Shown in pieces: positions 55,101 to 63,649 of a DNA stretch of 64,000 nt. The number at the start of each line of letters is the position of its first letter. Position 1 is the stretch's first letter. Below the pieces are notes generated by a model. The model did not search any database. It was not told the origin of the DNA and saw only the letters and a program-made list of their open reading frames with translations. Source of the DNA: Deltaproteobacteria bacterium (GTDB lineage: Bacteria > Bdellovibrionota_B > Oligoflexia > Oligoflexales > Bog-1112); contig JACKAG010000001.1 in the NCBI GenBank assembly GCA_020635195.1, positions 1-64,000 on the forward strand, read 5' to 3'. The translations under genes and the position numbers were made by a program.

Positions 55101-56606
55101 TATTATTTATCTTACTCTGAAACAAACCCCACGTTCGAAGAAACAACGGAACAGAAATGGAAATATGATCTCCAGCAACCTTTAGAAATAGAACAGCAGC
55201 TGATCAAACTATCGTACTTCGAGACGAAAGAAGGCAAGACTTGTATAAATATTGCAGTTCATCACATCATCTTCGATTTATGGTCTGCCAAGCTTCTTAT
55301 AGACGACCTTAAAAGGCTTATAGATGGCAAAGAAATTCAAGAACAGAACAACTTATTTACCGAATATTTGTTTGAACAATCTCAGATCAAAAATTTAGCT
55401 GAGAACAATGAATATTGGCATCAATATTTAGACTCTACTCTCACACCTATTTCTTGGCCTGAATATAACAATTCTGCTAGTAATTATGCAAAGTTTGTTG
55501 AAGAATCAATCGAGATTAAGGCACTACCACAGGAGTACTTCTGCAAAGGGATCAATACTTTTTGGATTAGTTCTCTACTATGGACACTACATCTTCTGAC
55601 CAATCAAAATAACATTATGATCGGTGTTCCTCGATTAAATCGTAGTAATAGAAAATATCAAAATACAATTGGTTGTTTTGTAGAAACATGGCCAATCTGT
55701 TTCTATGCTTCAAAACATCCTGATTTCTTAAGTTTGATAAATAGTGTTTCTGATTCACTTATACAACATGCTGAACATAGATACTCACCAGCTATACTCA
55801 GAGAGTATTTTTCTCATCATCATAATGAAGAAATGTTCCAGGTCTTGTACGTGGATTCAACAAAAAACATCGATATTTCTGAAGAGAAGCTTAAAGTGAA
55901 CTTTGTACTAAACAAAAAAGCTAAGACAGACTTTTTGTTTCGCGTCATAAATGGTCCACAAACCAGGATAAACATCGAGTACTCTGACAAAGTAAGTTTC
56001 AAAACAGTTGGAAAGTTCATTACACTACTGAAAGATCATTTAAAATCGCTTGAACTTCCATCCCCTCAAGCACTAAAAAATGAGCTATCAAGTAAAAAGC
56101 CACAACCCATCGTTGACGTTGTTAGGGCTATTTATGAATCCATTTTGGATCGCTCCATAGATAAAGAAAGTTCTTTTTTTGATCAAGGAGGCAATTCTCT
56201 CCAGCTGATGCAAGTATACGGACAACTTAAAGAGAAGGGTTATAAACTAAGTTTAAATAATCTTTTGACGAACTCAAGCCCTATGGATTTATCTCGAGTT
56301 CTGAAATCAAATTGTTCTAAGAAAAAAAGAATCATCCTTATTCTCCCTGATCTTTTAGAAAGAGGGAAAAAAGAAACTTTAATTAAAATTTTAGGAGAAT
56401 CATATTCTGTAGACGAAATCGCTACAGATGGACTGCTCATTTGCACTCTATTTGACCCACCCTATTTGCAGTTTGTTGACCCACCAGCGGAGCGAAGCGA
56501 CGACCTCTCCCAGACCAACATTTCCTTTCTAACGATTACCGGCAGGGACCTCCAGCTGATTTCTTTTCGTAGCAGCAATTTTGGTCCGGTAGGATTCCCC
56601 TCTTAA
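49140..56606 (+). pseudogene. NRPS fragment 2: C1 (rest)-A1-T1-C2-A2-T2-C3-T3
   Basis: A 2488-codon open frame; residues after 56434 come from IS21. C1 HHISVDFHS near 49230. A1 (about 50190-51550): YTSGSTGNPKG, FDISIFEIF, NLYGPTEA, YATGD, LRGLRIE, PNGKIDRKAL. T1 near 51680. C2 HHLILDG near 52212. A2 (about 53150-54560): FTSGSEGAPKG, FDASNFEIW, NGYGPTET, YLSGDKGR (Ser where Thr is usual), YRGYRIN, NKNGKID. T2 near 54740. C3 HHIIFDLWS near 55262. T3 near 56190. No E, MT or Cy domain is seen. C3 passes directly into T3 with only about 30 residues between, so no A domain was lost by internal deletion at a visible scar. Confidence 0.9.
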
Positions 56607-57299
56607 CTGAATTTCCATGCAGGGATTCAACAGCCTGTCGGTCAAAGCTTCTGCAATAACAGGATCTTCAAACAGAGATCTCCATCCTTCCGGTTTAACT
56701 TGGGATGTAATGATAAGGACCCCTTTTTGATAACGATCTTCGATCAGATCAAGGAGGATTAATGCTTCATCATGGGTGTAGTTTCTTAAGCCGAAGTCAT
56801 CGAGTACAATGACATCAGCTTTAGCCAATTGTTTGATAAAACTGAGGTATTTACCCGACGCTCTGTAAGCCTGAAACTCTTCAAACAGGTGATTGAGAGA
56901 GAAGAATTTAACACTGGTTCCCTGATTGCAAAGCCTGCGACCAATGGCTATTGCCAGATGGCTTTTTCCGGAACCGGTGGGACCCAGAACAATCAGATTT
57001 TCCCGGTTATTGTAAAAGCTGAGAATCGCCAGTTCCTTTAATTTACCCTTGGAAATTCCGCGGTCATAGCTCATATCCCAGTCTTCCATAGTACAGGTTC
57101 GCCGAAATCTGGCGCTTCTCAGCATTCTTTTAGCTGTTTTTTGCTGCCGGTCTTCCTGCTCATCCTGAAGAATTTTCAGCAGAAACTCTTCATAGGTATC
57201 TCCGTTCTGTCTTGCCTGCAAAATGCGAGATTCAGCACTTTGTGCAAAGCCAAAGCACCTGATATTTTTTGATATTTGCTTAATGGTTTCAATGCTCAT
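56529..57299 (-). CDS. istB: IS21-family helper ATPase IstB (copy B)
   Basis: 256 residues, identical in sequence to the copy at 45885-46655, with Walker A GPTGSGKSHLAIAIG and Walker B VIVLDDFGL. Intact; coupled to istA by a 4-bp overlap. Confidence 0.95.
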   Translation of the reverse strand: MSIETIKQISKNIRCFGFAQSAESRILQARQNGDTYEEFLLKILQDEQEDRQQKTAKRMLRSARFRRTCTMEDWDMSYDRGISKGKLKELAILSFYNNRENLIVLGPTGSGKSHLAIAIGRRLCNQGTSVKFFSLNHLFEEFQAYRASGKYLSFIKQLAKADVIVLDDFGLRNYTHDEALILLDLIEDRYQKGVLIITSQVKPEGWRSLFEDPVIAEALTDRLLNPCMEIQLRGESYRTKIAATKRNQLEVPAGNR

Positions 57300-58783
57300 C
57301 GGGGATCCTTTCTGTCATTTCTCAGGTAGGCACTGCCTGCAAAGCGATGGGGAGCCAGATGGCTTCCTTGGCTCAGGAATTGTCGGTGATAGCTGAGGGC
57401 ACATTGCCTGAAAAAATCGGTTCGAATCTTCCTGAAGGTCAAACATTGCCCGGCTGCATATTCCATGGATGCCTGTCCGACTCCATCCTTCCCCCATGTC
57501 CTGAGGATCCCCTGAGCCTTTCTGAGCCCGGTCAATGGGAGAGGTCCGCTAAAAATCGTCTCCATGAGATCGGACATTGCCGGACCAATCGCTTGTGCCT
57601 GAGCTACAGCTTTTTTGATGTCAAACTGACAGGATTGCAGCTTTTCTTCGGGCAGATGCTCCTGTTTTGTCGATCTGCCACCACGGTTCCCGGTTGGGAT
57701 ATGAGTGGTTAACAATTTGATATCAGAAGAATATATTGAAATAAGTCTGTCCGATACTTTAACCCTGACTTGCTGACCAACATATCGAAATGGCACCGAG
57801 TAATAAGAATGAGATATCTGTATATGACAGTCGGGATGAACTTTGGCATTGCGCCACTCTACAAGCTCATATCGTTCTCGTGGCTGTGGGAGCAGCATGC
57901 TCCGCTCATACTGGAATCTGTCAGCTCTGCTGACACCATAATCCTTCATGATCTTAGAGTTGAATCCGTCCAGAAACCTTCTAAATGAGTGATTCAACTC
58001 TTCAAGATCATAGAACCTTGTATCCTTATGCATCTGATAAAAACTGCGCTGAACAGCTCCTATTGTGGCTTCCACAACACCTTTATCCCGCGGCTTCGCC
58101 GGCCGGGCCGGAAGAACTGCAAATCCACAGTGATTGCCAAAGTCTACAAATGTCGGGTTCAGGTTAGGGTCATAACGATGAGCCTTGGAAACTGCGGATT
58201 TGAGATTATCAGGAACCACATACGGCATAACTCCACCAAAGTACGACCACATTGATTCATGAGCACGAATAAATGAAGGCAGCTTCTGATCGTAAGAAAA
58301 TTCGCCAAAAGTGTATCCGGAAAAAGCGGAAACACCACAGAAAAACTGAGTTTTTCTCGATTTTCCAGACTTTCGGTCATAGATGAGAATACCATCTGTG
58401 TAGTCCACCTGAACTTTTTCGCCCGGCTTATGCGCCTGAGAAATAACGATATTACGTATATCAGACTCTGATACTTTCTTAAAAGCCCGACAAAATGCCC
58501 AATATGAAACCCCATCCGGAGCAAATTCGCTATGCAATCTGTCCAGCTGATAACCGGAAGCTCTTTTTGAAACCATTTCTTCCCAGTTTATCTGGGATTT
58601 CCAGCCTCCTCTGTCAAAAGGAGTGGCTATAACTGCCTCCTGACCATTTTCTCTCTCCCTAAGATATTTACGGACTGTATTTCTTGACAACCCTAATATC
58701 TCAGCAATTTTTCTGATCGGCTTCCCTTGCTGATTCAGTTCGATGACTTGTTCCACTGTCAAAATAGATTTCCTTTTCCCCAT
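57296..58783 (-). CDS. istA: IS21-family transposase IstA (copy B)
   Basis: 495 residues, identical to the copy at 44401-45888, with the helix-turn-helix N-terminus and the DDE core (VQVDYTDG, VVPDNLKS, GVVEATIG). Identity of both copies implies recent transposition or gene conversion. Confidence 0.95.
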   Translation of the reverse strand: MGKRKSILTVEQVIELNQQGKPIRKIAEILGLSRNTVRKYLRERENGQEAVIATPFDRGGWKSQINWEEMVSKRASGYQLDRLHSEFAPDGVSYWAFCRAFKKVSESDIRNIVISQAHKPGEKVQVDYTDGILIYDRKSGKSRKTQFFCGVSAFSGYTFGEFSYDQKLPSFIRAHESMWSYFGGVMPYVVPDNLKSAVSKAHRYDPNLNPTFVDFGNHCGFAVLPARPAKPRDKGVVEATIGAVQRSFYQMHKDTRFYDLEELNHSFRRFLDGFNSKIMKDYGVSRADRFQYERSMLLPQPRERYELVEWRNAKVHPDCHIQISHSYYSVPFRYVGQQVRVKVSDRLISIYSSDIKLLTTHIPTGNRGGRSTKQEHLPEEKLQSCQFDIKKAVAQAQAIGPAMSDLMETIFSGPLPLTGLRKAQGILRTWGKDGVGQASMEYAAGQCLTFRKIRTDFFRQCALSYHRQFLSQGSHLAPHRFAGSAYLRNDRKDPR

Positions 58784-58838
58784 TTACCCACCTCTCAAAG
58801 GATTGCTCCTGTCAGTTCAATGAAGGTGGGTCAATATA

Positions 58839-59405
58839 ATGCAAATGGGAGGGTCAATATTCCGCAAATGGGTGGGTCAGCATTTCGCAAACGGGTGGGT
58901 CAAACCAAGCGCAAACGACCATGGACTACTCTCTCGTCATGACTCTATTGAAAATATCGCAAAGCACCTTTTAAATAACGGAGCTATACAAACAGAAGAA
59001 GGAATAACTTTTATTGGGTGGTCTTATACTGGATTAATTGCTCAAGCACTTGCGAGTCTAATTGAGAAAAATGGTATTAAAAGCAACCTCATTCTTTTAG
59101 ACAGCTTCTATCTAAATCACTTTGATATTTCAGAAAAACCAAAAAACAGCACCGAAAAAGTAATGTTTGAATTTAAAGCACAACCCTTCGATGGTCAAGC
59201 TTTACTACTTAAATCCTGTTTTTTTCATCAGACCACTCTACAAAGATGGCATAAAGACTCTAGAAATGGATGGGATGAGAGAGTTATGAGTCAATTACAA
59301 ATACAAAGACTCGATGACACTCATCACTATCAGTTTTTTGAAGTGGGAAGCATAGCACAAACAGCAAATCGAATTCGCAATTGGGTGGAGGAAAAAAACA
59401 AATGA
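58839..59405 (+). pseudogene. NRPS fragment 3: thioesterase domain
   Basis: Cluster sequence resumes at 58921; upstream residues of this frame come from the IS21 end. It carries the bulk of an alpha/beta-hydrolase TE of type I: the nucleophile Ser (codon 59022-59024) in FIGWSYTGLIAQALA, LILLDSFYL with the probable catalytic Asp, and LDDTHHYQFFE with the probable His. The first strand (KKRIILILPDLLERGKKE) is left on the other side of the IS. The next gene starts in its stop codon (ATGA). Confidence 0.85.
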
Positions 59406-61006
59406 AAGTTAGACTACATAAAGAAGTTATCATCGAGCCGCTTCTATGGAGATGGCATGCTTGGGGGCTGCTTGTAGTTCCTCACACAGCAGCACTTTTC
59501 CTATATAAAAAATTGATACCACAATTAGAATCTTTTTGTCGGATGCCAGAATTACATAGAAAAGCTCTGGACGAAAATGAATTATCCGGTAGTTCATTTG
59601 TTGATCTGCCGGTAGAAAAAGCCTCAGAAGTATCAGAATTACTGCACAAGCAATTGCAAAATTGCAGTGAATTAAAGAATCTTTTTCAAGATATCGAAGC
59701 ATTAAATAAAATCCTAATCAATGAATCAAACGGATCCAGCTTAAACAAATTCTATGGAAAAACTCCTAGTTCCCTAAAAGGTTGTGTTGAGTTTTTTTAT
59801 GACTGGTTGGACTCACCTCAAATAAGGTACATCGAACCACTTTTATACGAACTATTTGATCTAGAGCCTTACCAGGAATTGGCAATCAGTCGTCCACAAG
59901 TCGAAACTCGACCATTTCTACTTGGAACTCCTCGAATTGGAAGTGAACACTTGTTTTTAAAAGTTCCATTTCGAAACAAAGGTATAGACTTGTTAGCTCG
60001 CTCTAGAACAGAAGCCATTGATTTCGAGATTCTTTGCAAAGAACTCGAGCTTCAGACAGAGCAGATAAAACAATTTCGAGAATACTTTCTGCAAAGTGAT
60101 GAGAGCTCAACTTGCCTCCCCCCGTCTAAAGAACTGAAAGTGACATACTATGGACATGCTTGTGTACTACTTGAAAATAAGGGCCAAGCTATCTTAATCG
60201 ATCCACTTGTAGCCTATGGACATAAGAGTGTAACGACAAAAAAAGACTTAACAAATATACCTGATAGTATTGACTATGTTCTCATTTCTCATGCTCACCA
60301 AGATCATTTGGTGATCGAAACTTTACTACAACTACGACATAAAATAGGAACAATTGTTTTACCTAGATCACAACGTGGTAGTACTTTTGATCCATGCATG
60401 AAATTAATGCTTGAGAAAATTGGCTTTGAGAATGTGATTTACTTGGACGAATTCGAGAGTATTAAAAATTCTGCATTCAAGATTACAAGTCTACCTTTTT
60501 TTGGGGAACATGCTGATTTGATGATAACATCAAAAGCTAGCTTTCTCGTTGAAGCTTCAGATAAGAAGTTTCTCTTTGCCGCAGACTCTAACAATTTATC
60601 TCCCGAATTATACAAACACCTCCAAAAGAAATATGGAAACATCGAAACTGTTTTTCTCGGCATGGAGTGCGAAGGTGCTCCTGGAAGTTGGCTTTATGGT
60701 CCCTTACAAGCTAAACAACTTCCACAAGAGCTTGACCAGCAAAGAAGGTTAGATGGTTCTAATGCAGAAAAAGCATCGAAGTTAGTAGATGCTTTGGGAG
60801 CAAAACAAGTTTATGTCTATGCAATGGGAATGGAGCCTTGGTTAAGCTTCATGACAGGCCTTTCAAGTGGCCAAGAAACACCACAAATTAAACAATCAAA
60901 TTTATTTGAATCCATATGTTTAAATAAAGGAATAGCCTGTGAACGACTATATGGCAGCTGCGAAATAGCAGTCAAGCAAGACGATTATGGGGAAATGATT
61001 ATATGA
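59402..61006 (+). CDS. MBL-fold metallo-hydrolase (UlaG-like) with long N-terminal extension
   Basis: 534 residues. The metallo-beta-lactamase fold starts near residue 245 (VTYYGHACVLLENKGQAILI DP-type strand), with the metal motif HxHxDH in ISHAHQDHLV (about 296-304) and FFAADSN-like strand FLFAADSNNLSPE near 390. The first about 240 residues are a helical region I do not recognise (it contains PRPFLLGTPRIG-like segments). It may hydrolyse a thioester or ester of the product or an off-loaded intermediate, possibly an editing function. Coupled both sides by ATGA. Intact. Confidence 0.78.
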   Translation: MKVRLHKEVIIEPLLWRWHAWGLLVVPHTAALFLYKKLIPQLESFCRMPELHRKALDENELSGSSFVDLPVEKASEVSELLHKQLQNCSELKNLFQDIEALNKILINESNGSSLNKFYGKTPSSLKGCVEFFYDWLDSPQIRYIEPLLYELFDLEPYQELAISRPQVETRPFLLGTPRIGSEHLFLKVPFRNKGIDLLARSRTEAIDFEILCKELELQTEQIKQFREYFLQSDESSTCLPPSKELKVTYYGHACVLLENKGQAILIDPLVAYGHKSVTTKKDLTNIPDSIDYVLISHAHQDHLVIETLLQLRHKIGTIVLPRSQRGSTFDPCMKLMLEKIGFENVIYLDEFESIKNSAFKITSLPFFGEHADLMITSKASFLVEASDKKFLFAADSNNLSPELYKHLQKKYGNIETVFLGMECEGAPGSWLYGPLQAKQLPQELDQQRRLDGSNAEKASKLVDALGAKQVYVYAMGMEPWLSFMTGLSSGQETPQIKQSNLFESICLNKGIACERLYGSCEIAVKQDDYGEMII

Positions 61007-61884
61007 ATCAAACTAAAGAAAAAGCAGAAATACTTTATTTGAATATGATAAAAAAATACGTACTTGGTGAGCTGCAAATTGGTGAATCAAATACAGAAAC
61101 GATAAGTTTCAACCAGGTTAAAGAAATTATTAAAAATGTTGAGCTTAAATACAGACCTCAACTGGTGGGACAGAAGAAAAATCTAAGAGATGTACTTGCT
61201 TTATCAGATGAAACCATCATGCAATCTCTCAACAAAATGGCTCAGGAAAGCTCGAACTTAACAATGTGCAAACCAGAGCTACTCGACCATACAGAGTTTC
61301 TAGTCAGAAAAATAATAAATGAAAACATTCCCGGAGATTTACTCGAAGCAGGAACCTGTAGAGGAGGAATGTGTATGATGATGAAAGCAACCTTAGAAGC
61401 CCTCGGAGATAAATCAAAAACAATCTACTTATCTGACTCTTTCATGGGGCTGCCAGATGCCGACCCTGAAAAACACCTAGCTGATGCAATCTGGAATGAT
61501 ATTTTGAAATGTATAGGTTCTCTAGCGTGTAGTCTTGATTTTGTACGTAACCACTTTGCAAAAGCAGGATTACTTGATGAACGAATAAAGTTCGTCCCAG
61601 GCTGGTTTGATGAAACACTTCCTAGTCTAGCTATTAACTCTATAGCTTTGCTACGTATTGATGCTGATTGGTATCATTCGACTAACTCGGTTCTCAACTT
61701 TTTATACAGGAAAGTATCCGATGGTGGTTTCGTTGTCATTGATGATTACGGGCTGCCAACAGACTGTGCTCAAGCAGTTGATAATTTCAGATCTCAACAC
61801 GGCATAACTTCTCCAATTATAAAAATAAATGAACAAGCTGTTTATTGGGTAAAAGAAGAAAGACAAGTAAAATGGAATTTTTAA
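61003..61884 (+). CDS. TylF/MycF-family O-methyltransferase
   Basis: 293 residues. The SAM-binding segment is PGDLLEAGTCRGGMCMMMKA (near 110), followed by IYLSDSFMGLPDAD, a family hallmark, and the metal-binding acids in LLRIDADWYHST and GGFVVIDDYG. TylF-type enzymes methylate hydroxyls of macrolide sugars and other natural products in an Mg-dependent way. Start overlaps the MBL gene (ATGA). It could methylate a hydroxyl placed by the membrane hydroxylase or the cupin enzyme. Confidence 0.88.
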   Translation: MNQTKEKAEILYLNMIKKYVLGELQIGESNTETISFNQVKEIIKNVELKYRPQLVGQKKNLRDVLALSDETIMQSLNKMAQESSNLTMCKPELLDHTEFLVRKIINENIPGDLLEAGTCRGGMCMMMKATLEALGDKSKTIYLSDSFMGLPDADPEKHLADAIWNDILKCIGSLACSLDFVRNHFAKAGLLDERIKFVPGWFDETLPSLAINSIALLRIDADWYHSTNSVLNFLYRKVSDGGFVVIDDYGLPTDCAQAVDNFRSQHGITSPIIKINEQAVYWVKEERQVKWNF

Positions 61885-62903
61885 AAAAATTAGAAAATAA
61901 GCTTAATGAATACTACAACGATAAAGGTGAACAAGGTGTTGTAAATTTGCTATTCACCGACCAAGAAGATCGTAGCTTTAGTGTTCGCTTAGCGAGCCAA
62001 GCGATTATCGATCAAAATATAGCTTTAAAAGCTGACGCTGAAATATGCCTATCATTTGAAACCATGCTTAAAGCATTGCAAGATCCCACAACTTTTGAAC
62101 CTCGCAGCAAATATTTTTCAGTAAAAAGCCGTGTTTCTGGGAATCAAAGATTAATCCATCGATTAACACAGCTGATTAAAAGACCCAATACTGAGGTTTT
62201 TCAAGCAATGGAAGATCTTCGGATGAAACTAAAAGAATATGCAACCAGACCACATATTGTCTACGAGACCAGTAGCGAAAGAGCTCTAAGTGCTATACAG
62301 CAAAGTGAGCCCACCATCTTTAAAAATGCTGTTAACTGGCCAGCTCTTCATTGGGATATCAATGATTTACGTGAGAAGATTGGTCCATATAGTTTTCGAT
62401 TTAATCCCAAAATAGGAAAGAACGAAACATTCGAAGACCTTATTCATTCCATACAAATATCGGATCGAGCTTATACGAACGGCTGTTTAATACCTGATGA
62501 ATTACATTCTCACTTCCCTTTCGGTGAGTTTGCAAAACTGTCTTTACACTCCGTTCAACTCTGGTTGGGTTCTGCCCATAAAGAAAAGCCTATTACTCGT
62601 CTTCATTGTGATTTTGCTAGTTCTCTTTTATTTCAGGTTATGGGTAAAAAAACAGTGGATCTTTACGCTCCTAATCAGCATAAATGGCTATATCTAGAGC
62701 GTAGCTGCAATATGTATCAACCTTCATTAGTCCAAGTCCATAAACCAGACTATAAAGAATTCCCACTTTTCAAAAATGCCAAAAAATTTAGCGTTGAAAT
62801 TAATCCCGGTGACTTGCTTATTATTCCCAAAGGCTGGTTCCACTGCGTCTGGGCAAGTGAAACCGTTTTTTCAATTAGTTGTTTTTACAATGACAGGCTT
62901 TAA
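61872..62903 (+). CDS. Cupin-8/JmjC-like oxygenase with SCP2-like N-terminal domain
   Basis: 343 residues. The C-terminal half (about 150-343) is cupin-8: TRLHCDFASSLLFQVMGKK gives the HxD iron ligands, and PGDLLIIPKGWFHCVWASE gives the distal His, so an Fe(II)/2-oxoglutarate hydroxylase is likely. The N-terminal about 100 residues (VNLLFTDQEDRSFSVRLASQ, ADAEICLSFETMLKAL) resemble an SCP2 sterol/lipid-carrier domain, which could present the lipid tail. ATG 61872 is chosen; it overlaps the TylF-type gene by 13 bases. Tailoring role inferred from context. Confidence 0.8.
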   Translation: MEFLKKLENKLNEYYNDKGEQGVVNLLFTDQEDRSFSVRLASQAIIDQNIALKADAEICLSFETMLKALQDPTTFEPRSKYFSVKSRVSGNQRLIHRLTQLIKRPNTEVFQAMEDLRMKLKEYATRPHIVYETSSERALSAIQQSEPTIFKNAVNWPALHWDINDLREKIGPYSFRFNPKIGKNETFEDLIHSIQISDRAYTNGCLIPDELHSHFPFGEFAKLSLHSVQLWLGSAHKEKPITRLHCDFASSLLFQVMGKKTVDLYAPNQHKWLYLERSCNMYQPSLVQVHKPDYKEFPLFKNAKKFSVEINPGDLLIIPKGWFHCVWASETVFSISCFYNDRL

Positions 62904-62905
62904 TT

Positions 62906-63649
62906 TTGACTCTTCGCTACACGACAATAGAAATCGACCATCCTAAAAAACAACTCTGTGTTGGTTTATGCTCCTTTTGGTCTGATCAGCACTCCGCTGT
63001 AGTTAGGGATAAATATGCACGATGGTTTTCCGAAAATGAGTTGAATACTTTCGAGTCTACTATTGAAAAGGTTCAGAAGAACTTCTTCATCGGCAGAATT
63101 GCTATAAAATACCTGATAAACCAAAAAAAAGAAGTGCATCCTGAAAGGGTAAAAATAATCAAAGGACTTTTTGGCCAAGCTAGTTTGGAAGACAGCTCTT
63201 ACCCTATAGGCCTTTCGCATTGTCATAACCAAGCAGTAGCAGCGGTCATCTCTTCAGATATTCCTGTAGGGATCGACCTTGAAAAAATCGTGAAATACGA
63301 ACAAGGATTAAGAGCTATGAAAAGCCAAATGAACGAGCTAGATATGAGGTTGTTAAATAGCATGAAACAGCAAAGCAAGGAAAATTTCTTGACTATGTTT
63401 TGGTCTGCAAAAGAGAGCTTGTCAAAATTTTTTCTTGGGGGGCTAAGTATTAATTTTAAAAATTTCACTATCAGTGATATCAAGCAAATGAGTCCATACT
63501 GTTATCTTCTTAGCTTTGTTGGAATTCACCACATAAATATTCTTGGCGTCTTATTACCAGACGAAAAAGTTTTTACTATCTCTTTACCATCATATGCAGC
63601 ACCAAAATGGCCAATATTTGAATCAAAAATCATAAAGGTAATTCAATGA
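62906..63649 (+). CDS. 4'-phosphopantetheinyl transferase (Sfp type)
   Basis: 247 residues. The Mg-binding and CoA motifs are PVGIDLEKIV (near 117) and FWSAKESLSKFFLGGL (near 170), with NQKKEVHPERVKI and YPIGLSHCHNQAVAAV between and before. It attaches phosphopantetheine to the ACP and T domains of the cluster. TTG 62906 is the only plausible start in frame, two bases after the cupin stop. Intact even though its client enzymes are broken. Confidence 0.92.
   Translation: MTLRYTTIEIDHPKKQLCVGLCSFWSDQHSAVVRDKYARWFSENELNTFESTIEKVQKNFFIGRIAIKYLINQKKEVHPERVKIIKGLFGQASLEDSSYPIGLSHCHNQAVAAVISSDIPVGIDLEKIVKYEQGLRAMKSQMNELDMRLLNSMKQQSKENFLTMFWSAKESLSKFFLGGLSINFKNFTISDIKQMSPYCYLLSFVGIHHINILGVLLPDEKVFTISLPSYAAPKWPIFESKIIKVIQ

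Larger units (their letters stand above)
56435..58920 (-). mobile_element. IS21-family insertion sequence, copy B (2486 bp, inverted)
   Basis: Bounded by direct repeats ATGGACT (56428-56434 and 58921-58927). Same length as copy A, same ends and identical encoded proteins, but in the opposite orientation. It splits the thioesterase domain of the NRPS. Each copy keeps its own matching target repeats, so the 9.7 kb between them is in its original orientation. Confidence 0.93.
48686..59405 (+). pseudogene. Nonribosomal peptide synthetase C-A-T-C-A-T-C-T-TE, frameshifted and interrupted by IS21
   Basis: ATG 48686 follows the PKS stop by one base. Order: TubC-like docking domain (1-55, RENLAEIKLHKEALIHYL), C1 (HHISVDFHS), A1, T1 (EGGNSL), C2 (HHLILDG), A2, T2 (NGGDSL), C3 (HHIIFDLWS), T3 (DQGGNSL), TE (GWSYTG). 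Two lesions: a frameshift within 49137-49159, and IS21 copy B in the TE (56435-58920, duplication ATGGACT). Without the IS and one target copy the gene is 8227 bp, one base over a multiple of three; correcting one base gives about 2741 residues. My specificity codes are A1 DIFNNALVYK (Ala-like, tentative) and A2 DAFWLGGTFK (Val). The last module has no A domain. Confidence 0.88.
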
